This document shows, in pieces, positions 1 to 15,699 of a stretch of DNA of 64,000 bases. The stretch covers positions 12,028,001-12,092,000 of the forward strand of contig CM065323.1 of NCBI GenBank assembly GCA_033032175.1, written 5' to 3'. The position numbers and the translations under genes were made by a program. The first letter of the stretch is position 1. Each line of letters opens with the position of its first letter. Origin of the DNA: Saturnia japonica (Eukaryota > Arthropoda > Insecta > Lepidoptera > Saturniidae). The notes under the pieces are model-generated. The model ran no database searches. It was not told where the DNA came from and was given only the letters and a program-made list of their open reading frames with translations.

Positions 1-184
1 TAGCATTTACAAAATTATTTTTGACAAAAAAAATATTTTTTTTAGGTATCCTGGTCTCTTCCATCCTTACAACATATCAATCCACGTCATAGACGTCCAA
101 TTTTTGGATCACCGAGCCAAACTATTATAGCTAGTTTTACGGTATTTAGTACGGTTGTTTTGTATAAAATTACGGCATTAAGAA

Positions 185-345
185 CTGCCTCATTAGCCTA
201 GTCGTCGTAAGCGCGACTGCTATGATCGAGATGTTTTGCTCGCCCCCTATCACATGACACCTAAAAATAATATATACGGCGAACTGTGGGTGTGCATTAG
301 TACACCTATGCCTAACCCTTCGGGGATACAGGTGTGACGGTATGT
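185..345 (+). repeat. tRNA-derived SINE-like repeat, decayed copy
   Basis: The text CTCATTAGCCTAGTCGTCGT followed by GCGCGACTGC resembles a tRNA-like SINE head. It matches a better-preserved copy at 56890-57150, including the later CCTAACCCTTCGGGGATAC block (in inverted order and orientation). The A-box-like and anticodon-like parts are kept and the B-box is lost. It is a repeat and not a functional tRNA gene. Confidence 0.5.
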
Positions 346-910
346 ATGTATTACGTATTAAGAAAAAAAGTACATTTTTATAACATTTTCGCACAGAACT
401 GTACTAAAATCATTTCAGCTACACACTGCATCTTGTCTAGAATCAACCGCGGTAGGATGTTATAAATTATCTAACAGCGTGTCAAATTAATACGAGGAAT
501 GCCCAATGAGAGGTGGATGTTTCCGTGCCGGCGGTTTTATTAATTGTGCGGACAGTTGTTGGCGAATATGTCTCGCGAAATGTTAGATACATAGTTGACC
601 CACATTATGTTTTGTGAGGATGAATGATGCAGTATTTTGAAATGATGATTAAAATAGTCGCTTTGTGGATTTACTAACATATATTATTTCATTACAATGT
701 ACTTAGCTACACATGACGAAGATATTCGATTGAGGTTTGTTATAAGTAAGAGTTTCATATAAGTATAGTCTGTAGTATGTAAATTTGATAGCGAGCGAAA
801 TGAAGTGTTAACAAAAAGTGTTATGTTGCCTCTCCGCGCAACATGCTTATATATTTGACTACTAAGTAATGGTATACGTAATATGAGTATGATTCTATAC
901 AATTATTTAG

Positions 911-1371
911 TCTGTTTGTAATGTTAAAATAACAGCTTTTTACTAAATGCATATGAAAGTATATACGTTACCCATAACAAAAACCCATTTTTGAAAATGT
1001 TCTCTGCCTGTGTCTTTGTGTCGGGTAATCTCCGAAACTGTTTGTCCGATTTTGACAGGGCTTTCACTGGTAGATAACCAATGTTATATGGAGTAACTTA
1101 GTCTACTTTTGTTTTAGAAAAATAATTAGGGTACCGCACCAATTAAAACAAAAACTGGTAATGGTGAATCAATTCGGACGCTTAAATGGCTTACGCTGAG
1201 TAAACCGTGTACGAGATATAGCAAATTAATGTCCTACATAATTGTAGATATTAAAAAGACCTACATAAAAGTTAGCGAGAGTATGTTTATCTTCTAAGGA
1301 ACACTCACAATAAGTATTCATAGCATATAGCATTCTTTAGTCCACGTGAGCGAAGCCGCGGGTACATCTAG
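911..1371 (+). mobile_element. Non-autonomous Helitron-like element, copy A
   Basis: The element begins with TC (TCTGTTTGTAATG) and ends in CTAG followed by T. Just inside the 3' end is the GCGAAGCCGCGGG hairpin-like block. The interior carries the segment CCGATTTTGACAGGGCTTTC, and shares long stretches with copies at 37228-37684 (plus) and 59852-61062 (minus, interrupted). A 5'-TC start, a CTRR 3' end and a subterminal palindrome are Helitron hallmarks. No Rep/helicase coding is present, so this is a short non-autonomous copy. Confidence 0.65.
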
Positions 1372-3232
1372 TTATATAATAATAATAATTTTAGTTTGCA
1401 TTGTACCTTTACCTATCATATTCCAAGATAGAATTTATTCTTAGAGAGTAAAATTCAGTCGCGCGTCGAAGCTGATACACACTATTTTTATTATTCAAAA
1501 TTATTAAAAGTATTCCTAATTTCGATAGATTTTCAATCTTTATCCCCGATATTGGGCGTAGTTATTATTGATTCATTAGTTTGAGTACAATTTCCATAAC
1601 GATTTTTAATCGAAAATCATACAACGGTAAATATTGAATTTGGACTGACTCCACGTGGACCTACCTACTAGAATTCTTGTGTTCACTGTTTATTAACACA
1701 TTTTCAACTTGAGATTTTTATTATAGTTAACAACGCAAGCATTATAAAAGGCCTTAATTTTTAAAGTTTTACTTATATTGTCATCTTTAAGTTGAGGGTA
1801 AAATTGATAGTTGCGCGCGCATCATGTGACGTCACGGAACTGCGACATGAAGTTAGCCACAATTATAATAACGTAAATTATTATTATGTAACATTCTTAG
1901 TTTATTCCCTCAAATTCAAAACGTTTAGACGTCTAAACCAATAAGATTTTATTACACATTAAAAGCTTATTATTAGTCATTTTTGTCTAAGAACGTCAAA
2001 AGTCACAAGCAAGAAACTATGTTAATAATAAGTATAAATATGTTCTCGTCCGAAATTAGATTTTTTTTAACGCCTAAACTATCCATAATAAAAAGTTTAA
2101 CTAAGAATAAAATAAGTTAGTCTCTTAAAAATGTTATCGAAGCTACCTACTTACGATGATTTCCTACGAAATGTATGGGGATTGTTTTTTTGCGATTTCT
2201 GTCATTTTTAGTACTCTAAACCTGTTGGTTCCATAGCGTTTATTGATCCATATAAAAAATAGATCTATTGGAATGATTTTTTGTGTAAATTGCGCATTTT
2301 CTTGCTAACTGTACACTTAAAAAAAACTGTAATTGTTTGTCAAAATGTCTCAAAAAGTTAAGAACAGTCTCCTCAGAAAGTTCATGTAACTACAACGGTT
2401 AAGGTTATCCTACCCATACCTACCTACCCTTATTGCCCCATCTCAAGAATCCACCCTATATATTAGTAATGATTCATACATTTATCATTGAAGAACGTTA
2501 AATACCATAATGAAATTAACATTCTAATGTGCATATTTGATTATAAAGAAAATAAGTACCTACCTATAATATTAGTATAATTAATGTAAATTCACGTAGT
2601 AAAGTTGACATGAATGAATGACATAAAGTTCAATATAAACCGCAGGAAGTAGTTTATGACACAATAACCACGAACAACCATTTCGAAGTTTAACCAATTG
2701 TCTATGAAAAAATTTATTAAAAATGTTAATTTTATTGTAATCATTAAATCATATTATTTATTTTAACGGTGGTATTCTACGCTATTTTGAAGTATGTTGT
2801 CATATTTATTAGCAATAGTTTTGTCATCGTAAAATACCTAGGTAATTTTCTTAACACAGAATAAAAATAATTGATTGTGTCGTTCGATAATAAGTTCTAT
2901 TTCTCATCTTAAGGCTGCTTATTCACCAGAGATGTTCGAGGTAACTAGGCGGTGCGCGAGGAGAAAATCCACCAACAGGATTACCAATTAGGAACTTCGT
3001 TTTCCTAGCTTTGCTTAGCGCAGCTTTAGTAAGAAAGTGCTAGCGGAGCTAGATATTTGTACATATATAAGAGCGAGAAATGTAGGCGAGCGAAGAATGT
3101 GTGCGAGAGATGCCGTTGTTTGCGTCTCAGTTGAAAAGAGTTTTCTACGCATCCTCGCTCCGCGTATGCTCCGCGCACAACTCTTGTGGTCGGTAACATA
3201 CCAAGTAACATACATAATATATTTATTATATA

Positions 3233-3237
<5 letters not shown>

Positions 3238-3270
<33 letters not shown>
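3238..3270. repeat. (TA)n microsatellite
   Basis: An uninterrupted TA dinucleotide run of at least 15 units, preceded by imperfect TA-rich sequence. Small ORFs predicted across it encode Ile-Tyr repeats and are artefacts. Confidence 0.95.
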
Positions 3271-3271
<1 letters not shown>

Positions 3272-3916
3272 CAATAAGAGTTAACTTATTTAGTTTATTC
3301 CGATTTGAACAACGATGTAAATAAAAATTAGGTTTTATGACACAGTGTCTGTCCCTAATCAATATAATGCTTATATATAAAAGTCATTGACCTCATTCGA
3401 GAAAAAATCAAATAAAAGAAAATCAACATTAAATATGACTTTGTCTAATTAAAACAAAAAAAGTTGAGTCTGTAAACTAATTTTATTTACAACCGGTTTG
3501 ATGTATTCGCTGACAGGTGAGAAAATTGTAAGTAACGAACGAAGTAACAGAAATAAATCTGAAGAAAGAAATACAGGAATAGACACTTCTTAATTTTACG
3601 ATTGCTCTAATGTTGTCATTCATTAGGTACTCTACAGTTTAAAGACGAACTTAATTGTATATTTATCTCTTCCGATTATATTCCGGATATAGTATTTTAT
3701 ATGAATTTATATCTTGATGTTAATCTAAAACTAAAACGCCTTAAACTGGTCGTTCTCGTGAATAATGTGCCTATTAGAATGCTTCCCTTGATGACGTCAT
3801 TGGGAGATGTACCTATATGAGATACGGCGATAATTGCATCAAAGAATTTTTAAAGCAATGATGGTACAGTGGTAGCTTTTACGGTCGCCAATCCGATCGA
3901 CGTGAGTTTTTTTCAG

Positions 3917-6547
<2,631 letters not shown>

Positions 6548-6550
<3 letters not shown>

Positions 6551-6622
6551 GGTACGGCGCGCGGCTGGCCGTACCCGCACGCCGCGCCTCTCACGCTCCC
6601 ACCTTCGCATCACCCGTGGTAA
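6548..6622 (+). promoter_or_regulatory. SoxD: Candidate stop-codon readthrough region of SoxD
   Basis: The TGA stop is followed at once by a perfect 7-bp inverted repeat (GGTACGG at 6551-6557 and CCGTACC at 6569-6575), so a stem-loop would begin at the base after the stop. The same frame then stays open for 23 codons to TAA at 6620-6622 (starting GTARGWPYPHAAP). This extension is strongly GC-rich, unlike the AT-rich 3' UTR that begins right after TAA. Stop readthrough aided by a 3' hairpin is known in insects. Use here is inference. Confidence 0.4.
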
Positions 6623-6930
6623 ATTCTAGAAAAATCTAGATCTTTCGATACAAAACGCATTTCGAGCAGTCTTGCATGTTAAACATTTGTACATATACAA
6701 ATCGGAAGTTTAAACATCAGATAGTAACTGGATTTACAAGTTTCATAGAGATATTTGTAAAAATATAGTAAAAAACCCGAGGTTTACTGATTAACAAAAA
6801 AAACGCGGACATAATTAACTAAATCAATATTAAAAATGGCGTAGGTAACTCCTTTTTCCCGCCGTTGAATTATCGTAAGAATAAACTTTTTTTTTTAACG
6901 TAACATTGTGAAATAAAAATTCTTATATTA
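6623..6930 (+). promoter_or_regulatory. SoxD proximal 3' UTR with two poly(A) signals
   Basis: AT-rich sequence after the coding end carries AATAAA at 6880-6885 and 6912-6917. The second lies 14 bases before the left end of the pogo-like transposon, so the insertion falls where cleavage and U/GU-rich downstream elements would be expected. Confidence 0.45.
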
Positions 6931-9304
6931 GGGTAAACTTGCCTAAGTCGTACCAGTTCAAATGCTTTACTTTTTGTGATGAGTCTAATGCTCATAAAAA
7001 AACAATATATAAGGTAATTTGTTCTTTATTTATCTAGGCATAATTGTAGCTAATCAAATTAAACAAGAACAATAGATATCTGCTCAAAAAATAAACATTT
7101 CAAAAATTTAAAAAAGTACGATCTGGGATGAATTTTCCTAAATCGTACTATGCTTATCTTAATTCGTACTTTGGTTTAATTTTTTTTTTAATCTTTGCAT
7201 ACGTCACATACATAGGTGACTGTGTCGCGATCAGCTGACGAGCATAATTCATGTGTCCAGAAACCACAGCTTGAACATTGAATCATGTTTTCCTTTCTAG
7301 TTTCGTGGCAAATTTTACAGAACCAATCATCATCTTCCTGCTTCATCGTCTTCATATTTTTGGAGGTACTTCTCTTTTTTGACTCCAATTTAATTTTCTT
7401 AGATACTATTGTCTCCCTTTTTCCTTTCACAGTCTTAGTCTTATCAAGGTCCAGATTGATTTTCTTTGTTACAGTGGATTTCAATTCAGCAACAGCTAAC
7501 TTTTCTTCAAGATTATTTTTATAGGGACTGTCTGTCAAAATTTGAGATGCTGTAGTACCTTTAGCTAATCTGCTTTGAGGCACTGAAATACGACTTTTTG
7601 GTGATATGGTTTCTATGACGGCTTTAATTTTTAATAAAGAATTGGCGCCATTCGAGGTGGACGGTCCTGGCATTACCTGTGTATTTAAAATCTCTTTCAT
7701 AGGTGAACGACCAATTTCTTTGACATGTTTATCTTGAGTGTCATTACTGGCTTGAGTGTCTGATATTAGTTCGTCTATTTCATCAACAGTCACAAAGTCT
7801 TCGTCTCTAATTTTGTAACGATTACAAAGCCATAAGCCACAAGATTCGAAACCGTTCATGGCAGTGTCCATACAGACGGCTCGTGGATATGCTTTCCCCA
7901 GAATTTCGGATATATTAGATTGTTTTATTACTTTTCCGGAATTCGAACGCATCCAGTTTGCACAGGCCATATTGAAGTTTTGTTTTAAGGACTTAAAGAA
8001 CGATTTGTCCAGAGGTTGGAGTTTGTGCGAAGTGTGGGCAGGCAGAGAAAGCATCACGATCCCATAATCTCGTGCAAGACGAATAAATAGCATCAATATT
8101 TTGTATGTGAGTTGAATGTCCATCGAGGATGAGAAGAATTTGCTTTTTCTGACTTTTCTCTAGCTTTGTACACTGAATAAAATGCTCTAACCACTTAAAG
8201 AAAAGAGGTGACACAATCCAACCGCTTTCAGAACATGTATATTTGGTATTGGGTGGACCTTCTCTCTTTAAGTCATCTGTCATTCTTTTTCTTTTAAAAA
8301 TGAGCATTGGTGGAATAAACTCACCCACAGCATTCATGCAACACACAGCTGTGGTGTTGGTCCCTCGCTCTCCGCTCGTCACTGCGCCAACTTGATGTTT
8401 ACCCTTCTAAGCTAATACTCTTCCAGGCTTATGAACCGTGCTCAGGCCAGTTTCATCAACATTATAAATTTGGCTTGCTGTGAATTTCTCTTTATCAATT
8501 AATGATTCATATTTGTCAAAAAATTCCATTACATTTTTTTGTTGAAGCCTCTGCAACGTGCCATGGATGTCGGTTCAGGTGCTCTTAGAGAAATCTCAGG
8601 ATGACGTTTCATAAATTTGTAGTACCAGTTCCATCCGGCTAATTCGGTCCTTTTATTGAAGCGGTGATTTAAATTATATTTCTCCGCCAACTGAAAAGCC
8701 AAATGCCGTAGGTCTTTTTATGGTAAGACCAAAAAAGCATGATTCTAATTCAAGAATATGCTTGACGAGCTCTAACTCCATTTCTGGAGTCAGGTCACTG
8801 GGTCTCCCATTTCTTTTGTATTTATTCAAATCTTTTAAATGTCTCCTAAAAGTAGGATTTGGTATCTTATACGTACGGCACACCTCATTGAATTTAAATT
8901 TTTTGTTCCTGTGCGAGTCCAAAGCTTCGTCCATATCGTGCTGTGACCAGGCATTATATTTTCTCTTCGACATTTTTATCTGAAAAGACATTTCATCATG
9001 CTAAGATTTTGTATTCTTTAATCGTACCGGTACAATTTTGAAACAAACTCAGTAGTACGAATTAGGCTCACACACAATTTATTTTTGTATATCCCGCGTT
9101 TCAAAATGGCGTCCCAAACGCTCAGTAGATTGTCACAAAAACAATCGACAAAGAAGTCTAGATTTATATGATAATAGGCTATGAATGGACTCTGCAGACT
9201 AAAGCTTCCGTTTTGAGTCACTAGAGGCGCTTATAACTTTGTGGAAGTAGGTAAAACACGTATGGTACGATTATAGAACAAGTACGATTTATGCAAGTTT
9301 ACCC
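6931..9304 (-). mobile_element. Pogo/Tigger-like DNA transposon with TA target duplication
   Basis: The left end GGGTAAACTTGCCTAAGTCG is matched by the inverted right end (CGATTTATGCAAGTTTACCC), and both flanks are TA (6929-6930 and 9305-9306). That is the TA duplication of Tc1/mariner-superfamily elements. The motif TCGTAC recurs just inside both ends. The 2,374-bp element carries one broken transposase gene on the minus strand. The TIRs are still similar, which suggests a moderately recent insertion. Confidence 0.9.
7188..8991 (-). pseudogene. Pogo-like transposase with C-terminal PHD-type finger, frameshifted
   Basis: Minus-strand fragments line up in order. The N-terminal piece (8991-8674) has a helix-turn-helix of the psq/CENP-B type (FKFNEVCRTYKIPNPTFRRH). 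The middle piece (8382-7993) has DDE-superfamily features: GERGTNTTAVCCMNA and ILDGHSTH with a catalytic Asp. The third piece (8123-7188) continues with AHTSHKLQPLDKSFF, where the last acidic residue of a DDD triad would be, and ends in a C4HC3 finger (CKIC, CSSC, HELC, CDVC). A frameshift near 8060-8120 joins the middle and third pieces, and stops lie around 8400-8680, so the gene is dead. The PHD-type finger is an accessory domain, perhaps for chromatin targeting (inference). Confidence 0.85.
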
Positions 9305-9306
9305 TA

Positions 9307-12300
9307 CATTTCAAAATGGATCTGAAAAATAATGGAATATAAAATATTGAAAATATATTGTATTCTTGTCACTGTTCAAACTGTTAGTAGGTATTTAGGT
9401 ATCTGATTCGAAAAAAATAATTTATTCAAAGACAAAACAAATAAGTAGGTAGTCGAAGGGCTCTCCCTTTCATTTGAAGTGTAAATATATACGAGTGAAG
9501 GAGATGGCGTCTGTTTAAGCACTAGAAGGATATCTTCGCCAGCGTCGCAAATTGGATCTCTCATTTATGAAAAAAAAGAAAAAAATAATGTAATTATTAT
9601 TATTGAGATTATTCCATTAGTGAATTAAGAAATCTGTAACTATAGCCGTGTATATTTATATATTTTTTTGTTTTTGATACAGTCAGCATAAAAAAAATCT
9701 AAACAAAAAATCTACTTTGATAAACAAATTTTGTATAAAACTTATCTTTAAGTTTACAATACTTATTGATAATATTATCCGTTAGTAGTAATTTTGGCAT
9801 GTTATAAAGTTATACTTAAGTAATGAGACGATACTCCCCTCCCACACAGACGTATCTAAAGTGAAATAATATAACTAGGTATCTAAACTGTAGTGCATCG
9901 TAGAATAATAATAACGACCTATATAATTATGTCACCGAATAGTCGAACAAACCGTTAGTTTACAATTTAGTCAGATTATAACCTATCGGTAGATTGTGTA
10001 AGGATATTAAAATTTCCAATGTAACGTTTACATTTTGTTCTTCTTCTTATTTAGGCGCCCGAGAAGCACTTGCCAGTGTCAATGTTTCGTACCACCTTCT
10101 AATCTAAAAAGTGAGGTCTAACAAAATGGTATCTCCCGTTAAAACTAACTAGGGAGTAAAAACTCCCTCAAGTGAACAACTCAAAATACCACCAAAACTA
10201 CATAGTATACGATCAAAAAACCTAATTTCTTGAATTAAAACAAAACCACAACAGCTCGCGATCCCGCCAAAAATTCCGTTACATTTTCTTAGGTTTATAA
10301 GCTGAATTGTTGAAGTTAGGTCGAAATTGCGAACATAATTCATAATAATCATTGCAAGCCGAGCCAGTGAAACAAATTCACATTTTTCATTAATTTTGCT
10401 TCTAGAATAAAAATAACATCAAAAATTCAAAATTATTAGTCTCCGTTTACAATTACACTAGGTTGTTTATAAAAGTAACGATTTGCACAATCATCTGGTG
10501 AAATAATAACAACCTATATAGATACACAATATTATAATACGAAGAACTTTGTAATTTAAAAAGATTTACTAAAAAGGTTAGCTTATTTTAATCTCAACTT
10601 CATTGATACACTATGTAGAAAATTAGACAAAAATGCAGGTACGTACCTAGTAGGTAATTTACTTGCTATTCTATAAATAACAACTGTATTGTCGAATGTT
10701 TAAATAATAATAAAAAATGTATTTATTGTAAATAATTAAACTTAATTTTGTAGATAATTTCGATTTTTTCATATTAATTTTATTGTCCGTAACGAATAGC
10801 AGCTATAATCTACCTTTGACTTTAAGAATGAATCTTGATTTTTCGTGGCCATGTATAAAAATAATTAAATAAAAATAAGTACCTATGTAGATGCTCGTAG
10901 TTATAAGAAACGGTAATAATAAACCAAAAAAGAAGCGGAATGCTTGAAAATTTTTAGTGTTTTGAACACAGCGGACACTATCTCGTTAAAATCCAGTGAG
11001 ATTTTGAGCATAATTATTGTCTCTGTCTAAATACTCATATTATAATAAAATTAATATTATATTTATTAAGAAAAATGTATTATAATAACTGATATTTGAT
11101 ATTCTACCTTATAATATTGTAACGTAAATACCCAACGTAATTTCAAACAAAAAGTTTTTTTTAATTTAGTCTTAATTACACTTGATTCATGCTGAAAAAC
11201 GCCTTTGATAGATTACGATAATAAAATCAAAAGACAAAAATAGGTTTTCTAGTTTTTTTTTGCATTATGATATCGATTATAGCTTCAATAATTTATAAGT
11301 AACGTAATCATGTTAAATCTTTGAGCTGGCTGTATTGAATGCTAATGTTTTTTTAGAAAAAAACAGCATGTATCTATTTATTACCAACACAAAATTATAG
11401 ATACGATGGTCAATTGAATTACCGTCAATTTCATAATTAGGTAGGTTCTCTGTAAAAATCTAGAAAAAGTGCGGTGTATTATTTTTTATTAATATGATCT
11501 TTTCATAATTTTCCTAGCCCATTCAATTTTTAAGTATCATGGAACATGTTAAAAATGAATTATACTACAATAAAGTAACCTAAAAAAATTTGAAATACTA
11601 TGTAATTTCAAATACAGACTTGTATACTTTATATTAACTATATTATTTTATTTATAATTTATGTAAAAACCAACTTACTTATTGTTCTTCTTTTTTTATA
11701 TACACACGATTTGAAACAAGATTTTAATTATCTTGCAATGTAAATTAAAACACTTTCTCGCTTTATCAAACGTGCAATTTATATATAACTAGATAATAGA
11801 AATTAAAATGTTAGATAAACGCATAATAATTATCTACAATTTATATTTAAAAATAGTAGTTGTTAAAAAGAACTTGTATAGAAATTCTTGTGTAATATCG
11901 GATATACCTAGTTATTTCTTATCCTCGTTGATTGCCATTATTTTGTTATCTATTTATCTAATTGTAACAATACTTTTTTGTTTCTTTTCTTTCGTTTATT
12001 TTTATTTTATTTTTCTTTGTAAGTAATATATGCCAGTAATCGACATGAACAATTATAACGTTAACGTGTATGTATGTGACTTAATGTTCATATATAGTAG
12101 TTATGTGCTAAGGATAGATTCGAGGTTAAATTATTTATTTTTTATGTTGATATAATGTAAATACGCGAATAGTTTCGTTGTAAGCGTTAGTTGTGGTTAT
12201 TTAATTCTCGATACTTAATATTGTCTACGTATGTGTTAGGATCTCGATCGATTTTTTAATCTCTTTTTTAATTATTTATTAAATCAAGATCCGATTGGCG

Positions 12301-13740
12301 TATCACATTTCTTGCCGTAGTATATTAATTATTTTTTAAAGGAAATACTTGGAAATAAATATGCTGAAATTTTCCGTTGCTACCTACACGAGTACTTAAT
12401 TTTGTTGTATTTTGATAGTTTTTTTTTTACTTAGATTCTCTTCTCCGCGGTTTTATCACTTTACAAGTTAATTAGAACTATAAAATATATATATATATAT
12501 AGGTTTCTGTGAATAAATAGAAGCGTGGAATTAGAACATAGCATGTTTTTTTCTTACCACGTAATAAATATAATCATTCGGAAATGTTTGAAACATGTAA
12601 GTAGGTAGATTTTAGGTTTTATTACCTAGAGTAAAATCCGGACACATTATTTAAAAATTGTGCCAAAACCCGAGATATATTAAAAAATAAAAGTTCAAAA
12701 ATAAATTGACTTGTTTTATTATGTATTTTTATTTTCTGTACCTACTCATAATCTGTTGGTATCTATAATATCTAGAGTTATTACAAAATATTTTAGTGTC
12801 TATAACATCAAAGCTGTTGCAGAACGATTGCCCCCGCGCATACAATTCGCCAAGCACAGCGATCACGGCTTCGTACGATGCGGTAATGAACGTATTCCAA
12901 ACACTATGAATATGACTGTTAGTTTGAAAAAAAAAGTGGATGCTAGGTTATTTCTGCCATATCTATATTGTATTGTTAGATATAGAATTTTATACAAATT
13001 TCATAATAAATTGAGCAATAGGGTTGTTCTTCAAAGGACCGAAAAACTGTTTCCGTCGAAATAATTAAATATACAAAAAAAAATCTGATACTTGCGATTA
13101 CTTTTTTAGTTCTGTTTAAGTTTGTTTTTTAAGTTATCAAGTTTAAAAAGTTATATTTTTAATTTATTTGTTGTGCAAAGTTTCAAAAACAACACCATAC
13201 GTCATTATATTCCATATTCCGGTGTCGACTCTTTACGCAACAATTGTATACAAAATGTATAATTTCAATTTTAAAATTCTAAAAGTATCAACATATTCAT
13301 TTCATATAAATTTTACTTGGTTTCAAAATAAAATCTCTATAAGTACTTCATAATTGCAAGGCTAAACATAAAGTCCAAATTTTGTTTAAAAAAAAACGTC
13401 CTCGAGAAATACAATTTGTACTTAAAATTTGTAAGACAATCGATCTTTTTATGTAAAATTTGCTCTAAAGAAAACTTTTATACTCTATTACCTTAAAACG
13501 AATACCTTAGTTTACGGGTCAATGAAGAATTAACTAAGGTACCTATACATTGATTTTCATAACTTTAGACCTTACAATTTTTTTTACTTTTTTTTAATAT
13601 CTCATCTAGTTGGCAGCTGCTTTGCACCCTATATAGTATTGAAAATCGTGCTAAATTTAGGTCCATAGGATTTTACTTATAATAATGCAAGTTAAAATAG
13701 TTATTTCAATAAAAGGTTTATTTTTTTTTTATTTGTAGAA
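9307..13740. other. AT-rich intergenic DNA, no gene seen
   Basis: Apart from a retroposon copy (10038-10278), this stretch has no recognisable gene, RNA or transposon. It is rich in poly(A)/poly(T) and TA runs (for example near 12486-12500). The open frames here are short and of biased AT composition. Some of it may be distal SoxD 3' UTR split off by the transposon; AATAAA occurs near 12354, but nothing proves this. Confidence 0.6.
10038..10278 (-). mobile_element. GAA-tailed retroposon, short copy
   Basis: Read on the minus strand, the copy starts with GGAATTTTTGGCGGGATC, passes a truncated middle and ends with a (GAA)n-like tail (GAAGAAGAAC). Flanking direct repeats GTTTACATTTT (left) and GTTACATTTT (right) look like a 10-11 bp target duplication. 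The same start and tail are found at 38846-39189 (plus) and 55876-56578 (minus), with a partial copy at 32948-33125. Confidence 0.6.
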
Positions 13741-13744
13741 TAAA

Positions 13745-15690
13745 AATTGCCACAAACTAAAGCACAGCGATTAGAAAAACAACGTTTCTGTAAAAGAAAG
13801 TTATAACGAAATAAAAAATGACCCGGAGCTGCTTGAACTTGAGAAAGAAAAGCGAAGGAAGCAATATCTGAAAAGAATAGAAGATAAAAAGATTGGCCAA
13901 ATAAAAGACAAAACCCCTCGATCTCAAAGAGAACAATGAAAGCGATGGAAGGAAAATTCTAAAAATTATAGACAGAGAGTAAAAGAAGCTCTGAATAATA
14001 AAATTATACATTGAAACCTATTAATGTAGAAACAATATCGGTCACAATTAACGAAACTGATACTAACCTACAAGAGGATCCTTTGCAACACGACCATCAG
14101 TATCCATCTGTTAAAGGTACACTAAAAAATCTTAAGTACATAGAAATGAAGAAAAGGAAGATACTAATTTCTACAATAAACACATTAAAAAAGAAAAACG
14201 AATCCCAACGTAAAACTATAACAAATCTAAAGAACAAGCTTGAACTTGTTAAATTGAAATTACCAAATGAAAACACACTGATAAATCAAATAATCACCAA
14301 TAAAGCAAATAAAGATCCAAGTGATTCACCTAAATGTACATACTTTAAAGACCGCCAATCTAAAACGAATAAATTAATTATCTCATTTTATTGTGAAGAC
14401 GCAAATAGTACTGTTGCTGCAGGCAAAAAAGAATTTATAACTAGGAATAAGAAAAGAGTCCAGAAAATTAAAAATGAAACAAACGTTAATATCCATTATT
14501 CATTTTTTTTGTTAAAATAGACCTTTCTGGGTGCAGCACCCTATTCCAGCTAATAGAGAAACATGCATGTGTGCTACTCATGTGAATATAGAGTTGTTGG
14601 TGAAAGCCTTGATTAAAACATCTATACTAAATGAAAATAATCCAGAAGACATATTAGCTACGTTGTGCTGCGATTCATTTAACACCGACTGTTTGCGAAG
14701 AATATACAATTTATGTGCACCACATCTTGCGTACAAAGAATTGTATTGATATAACAATTTTTGAATGGAGGAGAGTTAATAAACAAGTAATTTTATAAAA
14801 CGGAATAAAGAAAAGGCAAATTTTAACAGTAAAACAAAAAATAGTAATGAAACCCTTAGAAGCCATTTTAAAATTAGAAGCAGAACTGCCAAATTACTTG
14901 GATCATATCTACAAAATTGTAAATCAATACAAAGTTATAAAAACACTTAAAAATAATTTGAATTTTCAAGAAGCTCTCGTATACGTCGATTTATCTGAAA
15001 ATTATAATTTAAAGTATGCCCAAGAAGTTCAATCTTTCCATTTCGGAGGAAGTCGACAACAAGTGTCGCTGGATATAGTTGTACAAGTATGTAGGACAAG
15101 TATGCCCTAAATCTATGTGTACTCTCAGTGCATCAATCTGGGAGCATTTACTGCCTGTTCTTGATGAAGTCATAAAACAGAATTCATTCGTAGATACAGT
15201 TCATTTTTTATCTTATTCTCCGTCATCACAATATCGCAATAAATTCATGTTTTATATTATAAGTCAATTAACATCCCACCATTCTAATATAACCAGAATT
15301 ACGTGGCACTATTCTGAAGCTGCGCATGGAAAGGGTGCTCCTGATGGCTTTGGTGCTACAGTAAAAAGAACAGCTGACCAGATGGTCCTTTTTGGTTCGA
15401 ACCTTGGTAATTTCGATTAGTTTTACGAAATCATGAGTTCAAGGTTGGAGAATATTATAATCAAAAGAGTTACAGAAGATATAATTCAGAGGGAAAGATT
15501 GATTCCTGAGCAGTTGAAACCATTCTGTGCACCATGTACTTTGGGATAGGCTTAAACCTAGAATGACTATGAGAAAAATAAGTTGTTTTCTATGTGATGT
15601 TGACGAAATATGCGCACATGGCAAGCATTTGGGGTATATCAATAATATACCTGTGAATCAAAACGATAATGTCGATATTAATTGCTAATA
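13745..15690 (+). pseudogene. Broken DNA-transposon-like gene (SHGKGAPDG-type family, unnamed)
   Basis: Plus-strand fragments follow each other with stops and frameshifts. First comes a very basic N-terminal region (13760-14000, KRRKQYLKRIEDKKIGQIKD then QRVKEAL). Next is a Lys-rich coiled coil (14011-14520), then Cys-containing pieces (14531-14749, 14847-15110). The last is a region with SYSPSSQYRNKFMF and HYSEAAHGKGAPDGFGATVK (15079-15420), ending in a Cys-rich tail (SCFLCDVDEICAHGKH, to about 15685). I recall this order from uncharacterised, multi-copy insect proteins that look like transposon-encoded products. I do not know an agreed family name and saw no TIRs. At least four breaks make it non-functional. 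Confidence 0.6.
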
Positions 15691-15699
15691 TTCTAATTG

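Larger units (their letters stand above)
1..3916. other. Upstream intron of SoxD, AT-rich
   Basis: No exon could be supported here. The stretch lies upstream of the first recognisable SoxD coding exon and is probably intron. It holds a SINE-like tRNA-derived repeat near the left edge, a short Helitron (911-1371), a TA microsatellite (3238-3270) and otherwise AT-rich sequence. A more GC-rich patch at about 2930-3190, with AGCTTTGCTTAGCGCAGCTT-like repeats, may be a further short transposon, but I saw no clear ends. Confidence 0.6.

Noticed and set aside
41..165. Possible exon after a T-rich acceptor ending TTTTTTTTAG at the left edge, open for about 38 codons (YPGLFHPYN-like)
   Set aside because: No donor gives the two-base remainder needed to join the 3917 exon, and the residues match nothing I know in SoxD.
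1827..1834. TGACGTCA (CRE palindrome), also at 3792 and 22787
   Set aside because: Three 8-mers in 64 kb is slightly more than expected, but there is no clustering or promoter context.
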